Of a stretch of 64,000 nt of DNA, positions 18,495 through 27,474 are shown piece by piece; positions within the stretch are counted from its first letter, which is position 1; each line of letters begins with the position of its first letter. A program made the position numbers and the translations under genes. Location: assembly GCF_001469025.1 (NCBI RefSeq), contig NZ_LNIZ01000007.1, positions 39,633-103,632 of the forward strand, given 5' to 3'. The notes under the pieces are model-generated. The model worked only from the letters and a program-made list of their open reading frames with translations, was not told the DNA's origin and did no database searches. The DNA comes from Trueperella bernardiae. GTDB lineage: Bacteria; Actinomycetota; Actinomycetes; Actinomycetales; Actinomycetaceae.

Positions 18495-19453
18495 TGGGCG
18501 ATTCGGCGTTGAAGAAGGACCGGCGGCGGGCGTTCCCGGACATCCCGGCCCCGCTCGCGGTCCCGATTGTCGACAACCACACCCACATCTACCCCGACCC
18601 CGCGCCCGACCCCGGCCAGGTTACCCCTGTCCAGCGCCTCAATAACGCCGGGGTATGGAAGCCGCCGATCCTGCTGGAGAACCTGCGGGAGGGCATGGCG
18701 CGTGCGGGCGTGCGGGCCGCGATCACGTCGGGGTGCGAGTACCCTGCGCTCGAGTGGACGGTCGAGCTCTCCCGCACCTGCCCCGAGATCTGGGCGGCGC
18801 TCGCGATCCACCCCAACGAGGCCGCGATGCACGCGGGCGTGCGCGAGGTGGCACCCGACGGGCTCGAACCGCGCGTCGAGGAACACCATGCGATCTCGCT
18901 TGAGGACGCGATCGGGCGGGTCGCCGCACTGTGCGCCGACGACGCCGTGGTGGCAGTCGGCGAGACCGGCCTGGACTACTTCCGCACCGGCGAAGAGGGC
19001 AAGACCGCACAGAAGCGCTCGTTCAGGGAGCACATCGCGCTCGCGAAGGAGCTGGGCAAGCCGCTCCAGATCCACGATCGCGACGCGCATGCCGACGTTG
19101 TCGACATCTTGAAGCGCGACGGCGCGCCCGAGCGCACGGTGTTCCATTGTTTTTCCGGCGATGCCGACCTCGCGGCCGTGTGCCGCGAGTACGGTTGGTA
19201 TGCCTCGTTTGCCGGGCCGGTGACGTACCCTGCTAACGCGTACTTGCGCGAGGCCTTCGAGGCGCTGCCGGACGAGCTGGTGCTCGTGGAAACGGACGCT
19301 CCCTACTTGACGCCGGCGCCGTACCGCGGGCAGCCGAACGCGGCGTGGGCAGTGGCTTACACCGCCGCCCACCTGGCTGAACTTCGGCTCATGCCGCTGA
19401 CGGACTTTTGCGCGAAGCTGGATGCGACGACGCGCGAGGTTTACGGGATCTGA
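18494..19453 (+). CDS. tatD: TatD-family metal-dependent deoxyribonuclease
   Basis: A 319-residue amidohydrolase-fold hydrolase of the TatD/YcfH family; members act as Mg-dependent DNases or quality-control nucleases. Metal ligands are seen in VDNHTHIY near the N-terminus, VGETGLDYF, HCFSGD and ETDAPYLTP. It is about 50 residues longer than many bacterial TatD proteins, mostly at the N-terminus and in an internal loop. GTG 18494 overlaps the metG stop. The metG-tatD-rpfB-rsmA-ispE order matches Rv1007c-Rv1011 of M. tuberculosis, apart from strand details. Confidence 0.93.
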   Translation: MGDSALKKDRRRAFPDIPAPLAVPIVDNHTHIYPDPAPDPGQVTPVQRLNNAGVWKPPILLENLREGMARAGVRAAITSGCEYPALEWTVELSRTCPEIWAALAIHPNEAAMHAGVREVAPDGLEPRVEEHHAISLEDAIGRVAALCADDAVVAVGETGLDYFRTGEEGKTAQKRSFREHIALAKELGKPLQIHDRDAHADVVDILKRDGAPERTVFHCFSGDADLAAVCREYGWYASFAGPVTYPANAYLREAFEALPDELVLVETDAPYLTPAPYRGQPNAAWAVAYTAAHLAELRLMPLTDFCAKLDATTREVYGI

Positions 19454-19509
19454 CACCCAGCCTTCGCCCGCACAGGACTGGTGGTCGAGTAAGATCTCGC
19501 ACTTTCTGC

Positions 19510-19537
19510 TTGCGGTTGATAACAATTTGATTACAAT
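19510..19537 (+). promoter_or_regulatory. Candidate rpfB promoter
   Basis: -35 TTGCGG (19510-19515) and -10 TACAAT (19532-19537) with a 16-nt spacer lie in an unusually A+T-rich stretch upstream of rpfB. The leader would be about 50 nt. Confidence 0.6.
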
Positions 19538-19596
19538 CGATTTCGTTGATGTAACTTTCGCTGGGCGCACACCCGTGCGCGTGGACTGGAGACGTT

Positions 19597-20802
19597 TTGA
19601 CAGATCACTCGACCAATCGTGGCGTGGCCTTTGATGCCTCACTTCTGGCTACTCCTCCGAAGCCGGGTTCGCGCCGCGCCCGCCGCATGGCCGAACGTGT
19701 AGCCGGCCAGGCCGCCCAGCATGGTTCCGCTTTCGCCCAGACACCTGACACGGCGGAGATCCCGGCCGTCACCCGAGTGGTGACCTCCGGCGCGATGCCG
19801 TACGCCGAGCACATGAACTTCCACCTGGTCACCTCCCGTGCGGCTCACGCCCCCGCGCGTAAGCCGCGCCGTTACACGAAGGCGATGCACGTGGCCGGTG
19901 CTGCCTCCCTGGCCGTTTTCGCGGCCGGGGGCACGGTTGGTTTCCCGGCGCTGACCGCCCCGCAGGTGGAGCAGGCCGTGGCGGCCGTCGTTGACGCTCC
20001 GGAGGAGGCCCCGAGTGCGACGGCCGGCACCGTCTCCTTCGATGTCACCGTGGATGGGCAGACCACCCGCGTCGTCGCCTCCGAGGGCGACACGTACGCC
20101 GCGGCGCTGGCGAACGCCGACATCTCGATCGCGGCGCGCGACGAGGTCTCCGTCTCCCTGTCCGACACCGTGACCACCGCCCCGATCACGATCGCCCGCG
20201 TCACGAACACCACGGTTTCTGAGGAGTACACCATCGCGTTCGAGACCGAGCGCGTGGAGACCGCCGAGCTTCCCAAGGGCGAGGAAGAGGTTGCCACGGC
20301 TGGCGTGGAGGGCAAGGGCACGCGCACATACCAGGTCACCTCGCGCGACGGCGCGGAGAGCGCCCGCATGCTCCTCGTCGAGACCGTCACCGCTGAGCCC
20401 GTCAACGAAGTCATCAAGGTCGGCACCCGCGAAGAGATCCAGCCGGAGCAGGCCGCGACGTCGGCCGCCGCCTCCGCGCCCGCGTCCGCCCCGGTCCCGG
20501 CCGGCTCCTCACGCGAGATCGCTCAGGGCATGCTCGCCTCCTACGGTTGGGGCATGGACCAGTGGGCGTGCCTTGACGCGCTGTGGCAGCGCGAGTCGGG
20601 CTGGAACTCCCAGGCAGCGAACCCGTCCTCGGGCGCGTACGGCATCCCGCAGGCGCTGCCCGGTTCGAAGATGGCCTCCGCCGGCGCCGACTGGCAGACC
20701 AACCCCGCCACCCAGATCTCCTGGGGCCTGGGCTACATCGCCGGCCGCTACGGCAGCCCGTGCGGGGCGTGGGGCCACTCCCAGGCGCGCGGCTGGTACT
20801 AA
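19597..20802 (+). CDS. rpfB: Resuscitation-promoting factor RpfB-like cell-wall hydrolase
   Basis: A 401-residue membrane-anchored muralytic protein. After a cytoplasmic N-terminus of about 85 residues there is one hydrophobic anchor (about 90-112), one DUF348 module (about 143-190), one G5 domain (about 205-280), an Ala/Pro linker and a lysozyme-like C-terminal domain (about 305-401). The putative catalytic glutamate is in WQRESGWN (about 332). The C-terminal domain looks like the GYIAGRYG lytic-transglycosylase type rather than the classic mycobacterial Rpf fold, so cleavage of glycan strands is likely but Rpf activity is inferred. TTG 19597 is the apparent start. The position before rsmA is the classical rpfB context. 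Confidence 0.88.
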   Translation: MTDHSTNRGVAFDASLLATPPKPGSRRARRMAERVAGQAAQHGSAFAQTPDTAEIPAVTRVVTSGAMPYAEHMNFHLVTSRAAHAPARKPRRYTKAMHVAGAASLAVFAAGGTVGFPALTAPQVEQAVAAVVDAPEEAPSATAGTVSFDVTVDGQTTRVVASEGDTYAAALANADISIAARDEVSVSLSDTVTTAPITIARVTNTTVSEEYTIAFETERVETAELPKGEEEVATAGVEGKGTRTYQVTSRDGAESARMLLVETVTAEPVNEVIKVGTREEIQPEQAATSAAASAPASAPVPAGSSREIAQGMLASYGWGMDQWACLDALWQRESGWNSQAANPSSGAYGIPQALPGSKMASAGADWQTNPATQISWGLGYIAGRYGSPCGAWGHSQARGWY

Positions 20803-21681
20803 ATGCTGCTCGGGCCCGTTCAGATTCACGAGCTCGTTGACCGCCTCGGCATCCGGCCAACCAAGACCCTCGGGCAGAACTTCGTTCACGACGCCGGCAC
20901 CGTGCGTCGCATCGTTCGCGACGCCGGCGTGGCGGCTGGCGACCAAGTGCTCGAGGTCGGCCCCGGGCTCGGCTCGCTGACATTGGCAATCCTCGAGGCG
21001 GGCGCCTACCTGTCCGCCGTGGAGATCGACCCGCCGCTGGCCGCCGTGCTCCCCGAGACGGTCGCGTCCTTCATGTCCGACGCCGCCGGCCGCTTCGCCG
21101 TGCTCCGCGAGGACGCGCTCAAGGTTCGTCGCGGGGATCTGGCTGTGCCGCCCGAATACGCCGAGGCCCACCCGGGCGCTTTCGAGCCCACGCACCTGGT
21201 GGCCAACCTGCCTTACAACGTGGCCGTGCCCGTCATCCTCACCCTGCTTGAGGAGCTGCCCTCGCTGCGGTCCGTGACTGTCATGGTCCAGCTCGAGGTG
21301 GCCGATCGCCTGGCCGCCGCTCCGGGCTCGCGCGTCTACGGCGTGCCCTCGGCAAAGGCTAGCTGGTATGGGGACGTGCGGCGCGGGGCGAAGATCTCCC
21401 GCAACGTCTTCTGGCCGGTCCCGAACGTCGACTCTGCCCTCGTCCACCTCGAACGCCCCGCCGTGCCGCGCTTCCCCGAGGAACTCCGGGCCGGAGCGTT
21501 CGCCGTCGTCGACGCCGCCTTCGCCCAGCGCCGCAAGACCCTGCGCTCGGCCCTCGGCACGTGGGCTGGTAGCCCGGCGCAGGCCGAGTCGATCTTGCGC
21601 ATCGCCGGCGTGGATCCCGCGTTGCGCGGGGAGCGCCTCGCGATCGAGGACTTCGTCAAGATCGCTCGCGCCGCCCGCTAG
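20803..21681 (+). CDS. rsmA: 16S rRNA (adenine1518/1519-N6)-dimethyltransferase RsmA (KsgA)
   Basis: A 292-residue SAM-dependent methyltransferase that dimethylates two adjacent adenines in helix 45 of 16S rRNA. It shows [10 protein letters not shown], the SAM motif [12 protein letters not shown] (about 48-59), the catalytic NLPYNVAVP (about 131) and the C-terminal helical domain with [15 protein letters not shown] 20803 follows the rpfB stop directly, so the two are probably translationally coupled. ispE follows 35 nt later. Confidence 0.96.
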   Translation: MLLGPVQIHELVDRLGIRPTKTLGQNFVHDAGTVRRIVRDAGVAAGDQVLEVGPGLGSLTLAILEAGAYLSAVEIDPPLAAVLPETVASFMSDAAGRFAVLREDALKVRRGDLAVPPEYAEAHPGAFEPTHLVANLPYNVAVPVILTLLEELPSLRSVTVMVQLEVADRLAAAPGSRVYGVPSAKASWYGDVRRGAKISRNVFWPVPNVDSALVHLERPAVPRFPEELRAGAFAVVDAAFAQRRKTLRSALGTWAGSPAQAESILRIAGVDPALRGERLAIEDFVKIARAAR

Positions 21682-21716
21682 GCCCGCCGCCGGCGAGAAC
21701 CGCTAGAATACGACAC

Positions 21717-22619
21717 GTGCAACGAGTCTTAGTTTCCGCCCCCGCAAAAGTGAACCTGGCCCTGCGCGTCGGCGGCCCGCGTCCCGACGGCTTTCACCCC
21801 CTCGACACGGTCTTCGAAGCGATCGACATCTTCGACGACGTCGAGGTACGGCCCGCGCCCGAGCTCACCGTGTCCATCTCTGGGCTGGGGGAGGACCTAC
21901 CGACCGATGAGTCGAACCTGGCTATCCGCGCCGGCCGTGCTCTGCAGTCCCGCGCGCGCGAGGTGGGCTTGGACTGCCCGGCCGGCGCCAACATCCGCAT
22001 CACCAAGCGCATCCCCGTGGCCGGGGGGATGGCCGGGGGTTCCGCCGACGCCGCCGCCACCCTCGTGGCCCTCAACGAGCTGTGGGGGCTCGGGCTGAGC
22101 GCCGAGGAGCTGCGGGCGATTGGCGGGGAACTGGGCTCGGACGTGCCGTTCGCGCTCATGGGTGGCCTGGCCCACGGCGTCGGGCGCGGGGAAGAACTTG
22201 CGCCGCTGCGGGCCGGGGCGATGCATGCGTGGGTGCTGCTCACGCGCGAGCACGGCCTGTCCACGCCCGCCGTTTTCCGCCAGTTCGACGCGATGTACCC
22301 AGGTGCGGGCGAGCCCGCCGACACCGCCGAATTGCGTGCCGCTCTCGCCGGCCCCGCGATCGACACCGTGGCCGCCCTCCTCGCCAACGACCTCCAGGCC
22401 CCCGCCTGCGCGCTTCGCCCCGAGATCGGCGCGGAGATTGAGCTTATCGAAGCCGCCGGCCGCGCTGTCGTCCTCTCCGGGTCCGGACCCACGATCGCCG
22501 TGCTTACCTCGCCCGAGCAGGCCGAGGAGCTCGCTGCGCAGATGCGCGCCGACTTCCCCTACGACGTCCACATCGCCTACGGCCCCACCGCCGGCGCACA
22601 CGTCAGGATGGCCGAGTAG
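21717..22619 (+). CDS. ispE: 4-diphosphocytidyl-2-C-methyl-D-erythritol kinase
   Basis: A GHMP kinase of 300 residues in the MEP isoprenoid pathway that phosphorylates CDP-ME at the 2-hydroxyl. SAPAKVNLALRV is at the N-terminus, the ATP-binding motif PVAGGMAGGSADAAA is at about residue 100, and LSGSGPTIAVL is near the C-terminus. GTG 21717 is the start. Its TAG shares one base with the GTG of the next gene. Together with ispH at 57494 it shows the cell uses the MEP route. Confidence 0.96.
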   Translation: MQRVLVSAPAKVNLALRVGGPRPDGFHPLDTVFEAIDIFDDVEVRPAPELTVSISGLGEDLPTDESNLAIRAGRALQSRAREVGLDCPAGANIRITKRIPVAGGMAGGSADAAATLVALNELWGLGLSAEELRAIGGELGSDVPFALMGGLAHGVGRGEELAPLRAGAMHAWVLLTREHGLSTPAVFRQFDAMYPGAGEPADTAELRAALAGPAIDTVAALLANDLQAPACALRPEIGAEIELIEAAGRAVVLSGSGPTIAVLTSPEQAEELAAQMRADFPYDVHIAYGPTAGAHVRMAE

Positions 22620-24493
22620 TGGCGCACATCCTGGGCATGGAGGAGGTCGGAGTCTCGCTCGGGTCCCGGCCGATCGTCGGCGGCCTCAACCTCTCCCTCG
22701 AAGACGGCAACCGCATCGGCATCGTGGGCCCGAATGGTGGCGGCAAGACTACCGTGCTGCGCCTCCTCACCCGTGCCCTCGAGCCCGACACCGGCCGCGT
22801 CACCGTCCGCGGCGGCACCCGCTTCGCCGTGCTTTCTCAGCGTGACGGCCTCGACCCCGACCTCACTGTCCGCGATGCCATTCACGAGGATGCCGCGACC
22901 TTCGAGTGGGCCTCGGACGCGCGCGTTCGCGAGCTCCATGCGGGCCTCATTCCGGAGGTCGACCTCGACCGGCCACTCGGCCAACTCTCCGGCGGGCAGC
23001 GCCGGCGCGTGGCCCTGGCGGCGACGCTGGTGCGGGATGCCGACGTCGTCGTGCTCGACGAGCCCACCAACCACCTGGACATCGAGGGCGTGACCTACCT
23101 GGCCGCCTACCTGAACGAGCGTTTCGCGCGCGGGGAGGGTGCGCTAGTCGTCGTCACGCATGACCGCTGGTTCCTTGACGCCGTCTGCACGCGGCTGTGG
23201 GAGGTGGTGCCCGGCAACGACGGCGCCGGCGGGCGCGCGCCCGTGCCCGGACACGTGGAAACCTATGAGGGCGGGTATGGCGCCTACATCCTCCAGCGTG
23301 CCGAGCGGCAGCGTCTTGCGGCCCAGGCGGCCGAAAAGCGGGCGAACCTGCTGCGCAAGGAGCTGGCTTGGCTGCGCCGGGGCGCGCCCGCTCGCACGTC
23401 CAAGCCCAAGTTCCGCATCGAGGCGGCCAACGAGCTCATCGCGAACGAGCCGCCGCCGCGTGACACCGTGGAGCTGACCAAGATGGCCACCACGCGCCTG
23501 GGCAAGAAGGTGGTGGACCTTGAGGACGTGACCTTCGCCTGGCCCGGGCGGGTTGAGCCCGTCTTGCGGGACGTCACGCTGCGGCTCGCGCCCGGCGAGC
23601 GCGTGGGGATCCTCGGACGCAACGGCGCCGGAAAGTCCTCTCTGCTCGGACTGATCGCGGGCGCGCTCGAGCCGACCGAGGGCGCGGTCAAGCGCGGCAA
23701 GACGGTGGAGCTGGCGGTGCTCAGCCAGGACACGAAAGAGCTCGACGAGGTCGCTCACCGCCGGGTGGTCGAGTCCGTGGCGGACGTGGCCACCCACATG
23801 ATGGTGGGCGGCAAGGAGGTCTCCGCCTCGCAGCTGGTGGAGCGGCTCGGCTTCACCCGCGAGCGTGCGTGGACTCCCGTGGCCGACCTGTCGGGTGGTG
23901 AACGACGCCGCCTGCAGTTCCTCCGCCTGCTCATGCGCGAGCCCAACGTGCTCCTGCTCGACGAACCCACCAACGACCTGGACACCGACACCCTTGCCGC
24001 AATTGAGGACCTGCTCGACACGTGGCCAGGCACCCTGGTGGTTGTCTCGCACGACCGCTATCTGCTCGAACGGACCACCGACCACCAGGTCGCCGTGATG
24101 GGTGGGCAGGTGCGCGACCTGCCCGGTGGCGTGGATCAGTACCTCCAGCTCTCCGAGGCGGCCGAGGCGGGCGCGGCTAGTGGCTTGGGCGCGGGTGGGG
24201 CGACGGCGTCGTCGGACATGGCACCGGCGGGCGCAGCTCCGCTAAAGAACGCGGCCAAGGAGCGCGAGGCGCGCAAGGACATGGAGCGCGCCGAGCGGAA
24301 GATGGGGCGCGTGCGGGACAAGATCGAGAAGCTGGGTGTGGCGCAGGGCGAGGTCGCGGCGACCGTGGGGGAGACGGGCGACTACGAGCGCCTGGCCGCC
24401 CTCGGCAAGGAAATCGTGGCGCTGAAGGACGAGCTCGAGGGCCTGGAGTTGGAGTGGCTCGAGGCGGGGGAGCGCGCCGAATACTACGGGTGA
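22619..24493 (+). CDS. ABC-F family ATPase (tandem ABC domains, no membrane segments)
   Basis: A 624-residue soluble protein with two ABC cassettes: Walker A GPNGGGKTT (about 40) with LSGGQRRRVALA and DEPTNHLD, then GRNGAGKSS (about 335) with LSGGERRRLQF and DEPTNDLD. A linker of about 80 residues joins them, and a C-terminal coiled coil (about 535-615) ends the protein. This is the ABC-F plan (Uup/EttA-like); members act on ribosomes or nucleic acid rather than in transport. The C-terminal coiled coil points to the Uup/Rv1473-like group, but the exact role is not decidable. It is the last gene of the run after ispE and starts at GTG 22619. Confidence 0.92.
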   Translation: MAHILGMEEVGVSLGSRPIVGGLNLSLEDGNRIGIVGPNGGGKTTVLRLLTRALEPDTGRVTVRGGTRFAVLSQRDGLDPDLTVRDAIHEDAATFEWASDARVRELHAGLIPEVDLDRPLGQLSGGQRRRVALAATLVRDADVVVLDEPTNHLDIEGVTYLAAYLNERFARGEGALVVVTHDRWFLDAVCTRLWEVVPGNDGAGGRAPVPGHVETYEGGYGAYILQRAERQRLAAQAAEKRANLLRKELAWLRRGAPARTSKPKFRIEAANELIANEPPPRDTVELTKMATTRLGKKVVDLEDVTFAWPGRVEPVLRDVTLRLAPGERVGILGRNGAGKSSLLGLIAGALEPTEGAVKRGKTVELAVLSQDTKELDEVAHRRVVESVADVATHMMVGGKEVSASQLVERLGFTRERAWTPVADLSGGERRRLQFLRLLMREPNVLLLDEPTNDLDTDTLAAIEDLLDTWPGTLVVVSHDRYLLERTTDHQVAVMGGQVRDLPGGVDQYLQLSEAAEAGAASGLGAGGATASSDMAPAGAAPLKNAAKEREARKDMERAERKMGRVRDKIEKLGVAQGEVAATVGETGDYERLAALGKEIVALKDELEGLELEWLEAGERAEYYG

Positions 24494-24523
24494 CTTCACG
24501 TTTATCTCGATGTGAAGTAAACT
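24493..24523 (+). promoter_or_regulatory. Operator and promoter of the marR-type gene
   Basis: The inverted repeat ACTTCAC-N12-GTGAAGT (24493-24518) overlaps a -35 TTCACG (24495-24500) and -10 TAAACT (24518-24523) pair with a 17-nt spacer. The -10 ends 6 nt before the ATG, so the transcript is probably leaderless. A regulator bound to the dyad would block polymerase, which is the usual MarR autorepression layout. Confidence 0.7.
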
Positions 24524-24529
24524 CTCGGC

Positions 24530-25054
24530 ATGGACAAGCACGATGAGGTGGACCGCGTTGTAGCGGCCTGGCGCGCCCAACGCCCCGACTTTGATGTCGA
24601 GCCCCTGGAGATTTTTTCCCGGCTCTTGCGGGTGAACCGGCACTTTACGAAGGTGCGCAAAGCGGTCTACGCGCGCCACGGGCTCGAGACCTGGGAGTTT
24701 GAGATGCTCGCCGCCCTGCGCCGCGACCCCGCCCACGTACTCACGGCCGGTCAGCTCATGAAAGACACGTTCGTCTCCTCCGGCACGATCACCAACCGGA
24801 TCGACCGCATGCAAGCCCGCGGGCTGGTCAAGCGCAAGTCAGCTCCCGACGACGGGCGCGTGGTCAAGGTGGCCGCCACGAAGAAGGGACTCACGGCTGT
24901 CGACGAGGCGATGGCCGACCTGCTTGAGATCGAGCACGATATCCTGGCCCAGTTCGCCGACGAACAAAACGAGCGGGCAGCCGGCTACCTGCGCGACATG
25001 CTGCTCACCCTCGTAGACCTGAAGATCAAGCCCGCGGAGCCGGCCGGCAAGTAG
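24530..25054 (+). CDS. MarR-family transcriptional regulator
   Basis: A 174-residue winged-helix regulator. The DNA-binding part shows RHGLETWEFEMLAALRR, LTAGQLMKDTFVSSGTITNRIDRM and the wing VKRKSAPDDGRVVKV; the flanking helices form the dimer. ATG 24530 lies directly behind a palindromic operator that overlaps the promoter, so autoregulation is likely. The effector and targets are not apparent; the next genes are convergent and separated by a long hairpin. Confidence 0.93.
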   Translation: MDKHDEVDRVVAAWRAQRPDFDVEPLEIFSRLLRVNRHFTKVRKAVYARHGLETWEFEMLAALRRDPAHVLTAGQLMKDTFVSSGTITNRIDRMQARGLVKRKSAPDDGRVVKVAATKKGLTAVDEAMADLLEIEHDILAQFADEQNERAAGYLRDMLLTLVDLKIKPAEPAGK

Positions 25055-25105
25055 GCGCGGCCCCGCGCGGCCTGCCGCCGGGCCACGGCGTGCATCTGCT
25101 GCACT

Positions 25106-25160
25106 AAACCGCAAGATGCTGCACTAAATTACCGTAAATTAGTGCAGCATCTTGCGGTTT
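25106..25160. terminator. Long bidirectional hairpin between marR and the ABC exporter
   Basis: A perfect 22-bp inverted repeat (25106-25127 with 25139-25160) encloses an 11-nt A+T-rich loop, between two convergent genes. Part of the stem (TGCTGCACTAAA) is also repeated directly just upstream at about 25097-25108. TTTTG follows on the plus strand. It is much more A+T-rich than its surroundings. Confidence 0.75.
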
Positions 25161-25216
25161 TGTATAGCATCTGCGGAAATCCGGGGCTTCCGCCACGGCG
25201 GGGCAGGGCCGCCGCC

Positions 25217-26428
25217 TTACTGGCCGCGGAAGCCCTGGGCCAGGGAGAGTCGCTTGCCCGTGTGCAGGATCGAGTTGGAGTAGATCTTGCCGGCCACCAT
25301 CGCCACCAGCGGGATCGCCACCAGGCCCAACCCGGCCGCGAGCACCATCTCACCCACCGGCACCGCGCCGTAGGCCTGGCGCACCGGGATCATGAACGGG
25401 CTGATGCCGGGAATCATGGACACTACCTTCGTCCACACCGAATCCGGCGCGGAGGGCACCATGAACAGGGCGAGGTAGAACGGGATGAGCATGCCGAGCG
25501 TCAGCGGCGTGGTGACCGCGCCCAGGTCCTCCTGGCGCGAGGCCAGTGAGGCGAAGGCGCCCATGAGCATCGCGTAGAAGAAGAAGCCTAGGATCAGCCA
25601 CACGAGCATCCAGCCCAGGTAACTGCCGATGTTGATCGAGAAGTTGACGCCGGCAATCTGGAGGCCGATGTAGATCGACGCGCCAAGGATAGCGAATTGT
25701 ACGAGCAAGAACGCGCCAATGCCGAGGATCTTGCCGAGCAGGAGCGTGCGCGGGCGTACCGAGGTCAGCAGGATCTCCACCACGCGCGAGGACTTTTCCT
25801 GCACCACGCCGTTGGCGATCGTGGTCATGCCCATCATGATCATCATGAACAGGATCAAGATGCCCGCGAGCGAGGTGAAGTAGCCGACCGGGTCGGTCGC
25901 CATGAGGAAGCCCGAGTCGAAGGAGACGAACGTGGGCATCACGGCCACGGAGGCGGCCAGCTCGCCGTAGTCGGCGTCGGTCAGCGTTACGCCCTTCGAT
26001 TCGACCAGGTAGGCGGTGGCGGCCAGGTTCGTCACGTTCGTGACCACCGGATCCACGCCCTCAGCCGCGTTGCCGGGCACCATCAGGCTGGGATCGCCCG
26101 GTGTGCCCGTGAGCACGGCCGCGTTGGGTTCGTCCGCCTCGTGCCGGGCTTCGAGGTAGGACTTGGCGCCACCCGAGTCGATCGGCTCGGTCGCGATCGA
26201 GCCCGCCCCTACCTTCTCCAGGTAGGGCGCGTAGTCGCTCATTTGCTCCTCCACGGCGATGGTCACCGTGTCGGGGTCGGCCGGATCGGAGCCGGAGTCG
26301 TCGTTCAAAAAGTAGCGGGCGGCAAAGCTACCAAGAAGGATGAGAGCCGCCATGACCGCGATCGAGATAACCATGGCCTTCGAGCGTGCCATCGTGGTGA
26401 ATTCGCGCTTCATGATGTGAACGAGCAT
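25217..26428 (-). CDS. ABC-2 type transporter permease (NatB-like)
   Basis: A 403-residue membrane protein. One N-terminal transmembrane helix is followed by a large external domain (about 45-205) and then five or six C-terminal helices, the NatB/YhaP-type layout of ABC-2 exporters. It contains VVQEKSSRVVEILLTSVRP, a hallmark of the family. It pairs with the ATPase upstream, whose TAA overlaps this ATG (TAATG). Members export sodium, drugs or peptides; the substrate is not predictable here. Confidence 0.9.
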   Translation of the reverse strand: MLVHIMKREFTTMARSKAMVISIAVMAALILLGSFAARYFLNDDSGSDPADPDTVTIAVEEQMSDYAPYLEKVGAGSIATEPIDSGGAKSYLEARHEADEPNAAVLTGTPGDPSLMVPGNAAEGVDPVVTNVTNLAATAYLVESKGVTLTDADYGELAASVAVMPTFVSFDSGFLMATDPVGYFTSLAGILILFMMIMMGMTTIANGVVQEKSSRVVEILLTSVRPRTLLLGKILGIGAFLLVQFAILGASIYIGLQIAGVNFSINIGSYLGWMLVWLILGFFFYAMLMGAFASLASRQEDLGAVTTPLTLGMLIPFYLALFMVPSAPDSVWTKVVSMIPGISPFMIPVRQAYGAVPVGEMVLAAGLGLVAIPLVAMVAGKIYSNSILHTGKRLSLAQGFRGQ

Positions 26429-27387
26429 TACTTCTTACCTCCAAACAGGCCAAGGAGGCCCTTCTTCGGTTTCGTCTCTTCGGGCTGCGGTTCGGGCACC
26501 TGGACGATGTTGCCAAACAGGTCGGTGAGCGTGGGTCGCACGTGCGTAAACCCGTGGACCGCGCCGGCGCCCATCGCCGCCTGCAGCACCTGCTGGTCGG
26601 TGACCGCTCCCGTCAGCCGCACGCGCACGTGGTTCCGCTCCACCTCGGGAGTAAGACCAAGCCCGCGAATGGCGCCAGCCGTGGCGGTGGCGTCGGGAAC
26701 CTCGAGCTCAAGGAGCGTGTCGGAGCCGGAAGAGCGCAACTCGTCGATCGTGCCCTCGGCGGCGATCTTGCCGAGCGAGGCGATGCCCACGCGGTCGCAC
26801 AGGCGCTCCACCAGATCGAGCTGGTGGGAGGAGAAGACCACCGTGGCTCCGGCCTCCGCCTTTTCGCGCAACACGGTGCTCATGTCGGCCACGGCGAGCG
26901 GGTCGAGGCCGGAGAAGGGCTCGTCGAGCACCAGCACCTCAGGGTTGTGAACGAGGGCCGCCGCGAGCTGCACGCGCTGCTGGTTGCCGAGCGACAGGGC
27001 CTGGACCTCATCGCCGCGGCGCATGTGAACGCCGAGCCGCTCCGTCCAGTACTCCATCGCCGTCCTCGCCTCGGATTCTGACAGGCCGTGCAGGCGCGCG
27101 AAGTAGATCAGTTGCTCGCCCACCTTCATCTTCGGGTACAGGCCGCGCTCCTCGGGCATGTACCCAAAGTGCTGGCGGTCCTCGAAGGTGAGCGGCTTGC
27201 CATCGCGCGAGACCTCGCCCGAATCGGTGCTGAGCACGCCCAGGGCGATGCGCATCGTGGTGGTCTTGCCGGCGCCGTTGGAGCCGACGAAACCATAAAG
27301 CTCGCCTGGATGAACGGTGAAGTTCATCCCGTCAAGCGCCTGGGTCTTCCCAAAGCGCTTGTAGAGTTGGTGAATGTCAAGACTCAT
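26428..27387 (-). CDS. ABC transporter ATP-binding protein (NatA-like)
   Basis: A 319-residue ATPase with Walker A GSNGAGKTT (about residue 40), signature LSLGNQQRVQLA and Walker B LVLDEPFSGLD. A C-terminal domain of about 100 residues is typical of DrrA/NatA-type exporters. ATG 27387 is chosen over the longer frame because AAGGAGG lies 5 nt upstream. It is the first gene of a two-gene operon with the permease. The last residues are strongly basic (KPKKGLLGLFGGKK). Confidence 0.92.
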   Translation of the reverse strand: MSLDIHQLYKRFGKTQALDGMNFTVHPGELYGFVGSNGAGKTTTMRIALGVLSTDSGEVSRDGKPLTFEDRQHFGYMPEERGLYPKMKVGEQLIYFARLHGLSESEARTAMEYWTERLGVHMRRGDEVQALSLGNQQRVQLAAALVHNPEVLVLDEPFSGLDPLAVADMSTVLREKAEAGATVVFSSHQLDLVERLCDRVGIASLGKIAAEGTIDELRSSGSDTLLELEVPDATATAGAIRGLGLTPEVERNHVRVRLTGAVTDQQVLQAAMGAGAVHGFTHVRPTLTDLFGNIVQVPEPQPEETKPKKGLLGLFGGKK

Positions 27388-27474
27388 GATCCTCCTTAGG
27401 GCTCGTGCGAGTCTATAGATCAAGGGTAGCGCGGCGGGGTGCGGGCGGCGGGAACGCGGCTCTGATCGCGCTAC

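Noticed and set aside
17283..19642. Long minus-strand frames opposite metG and tatD
   Set aside because: They mirror the codon pattern of certain genes on the plus strand and match no family.
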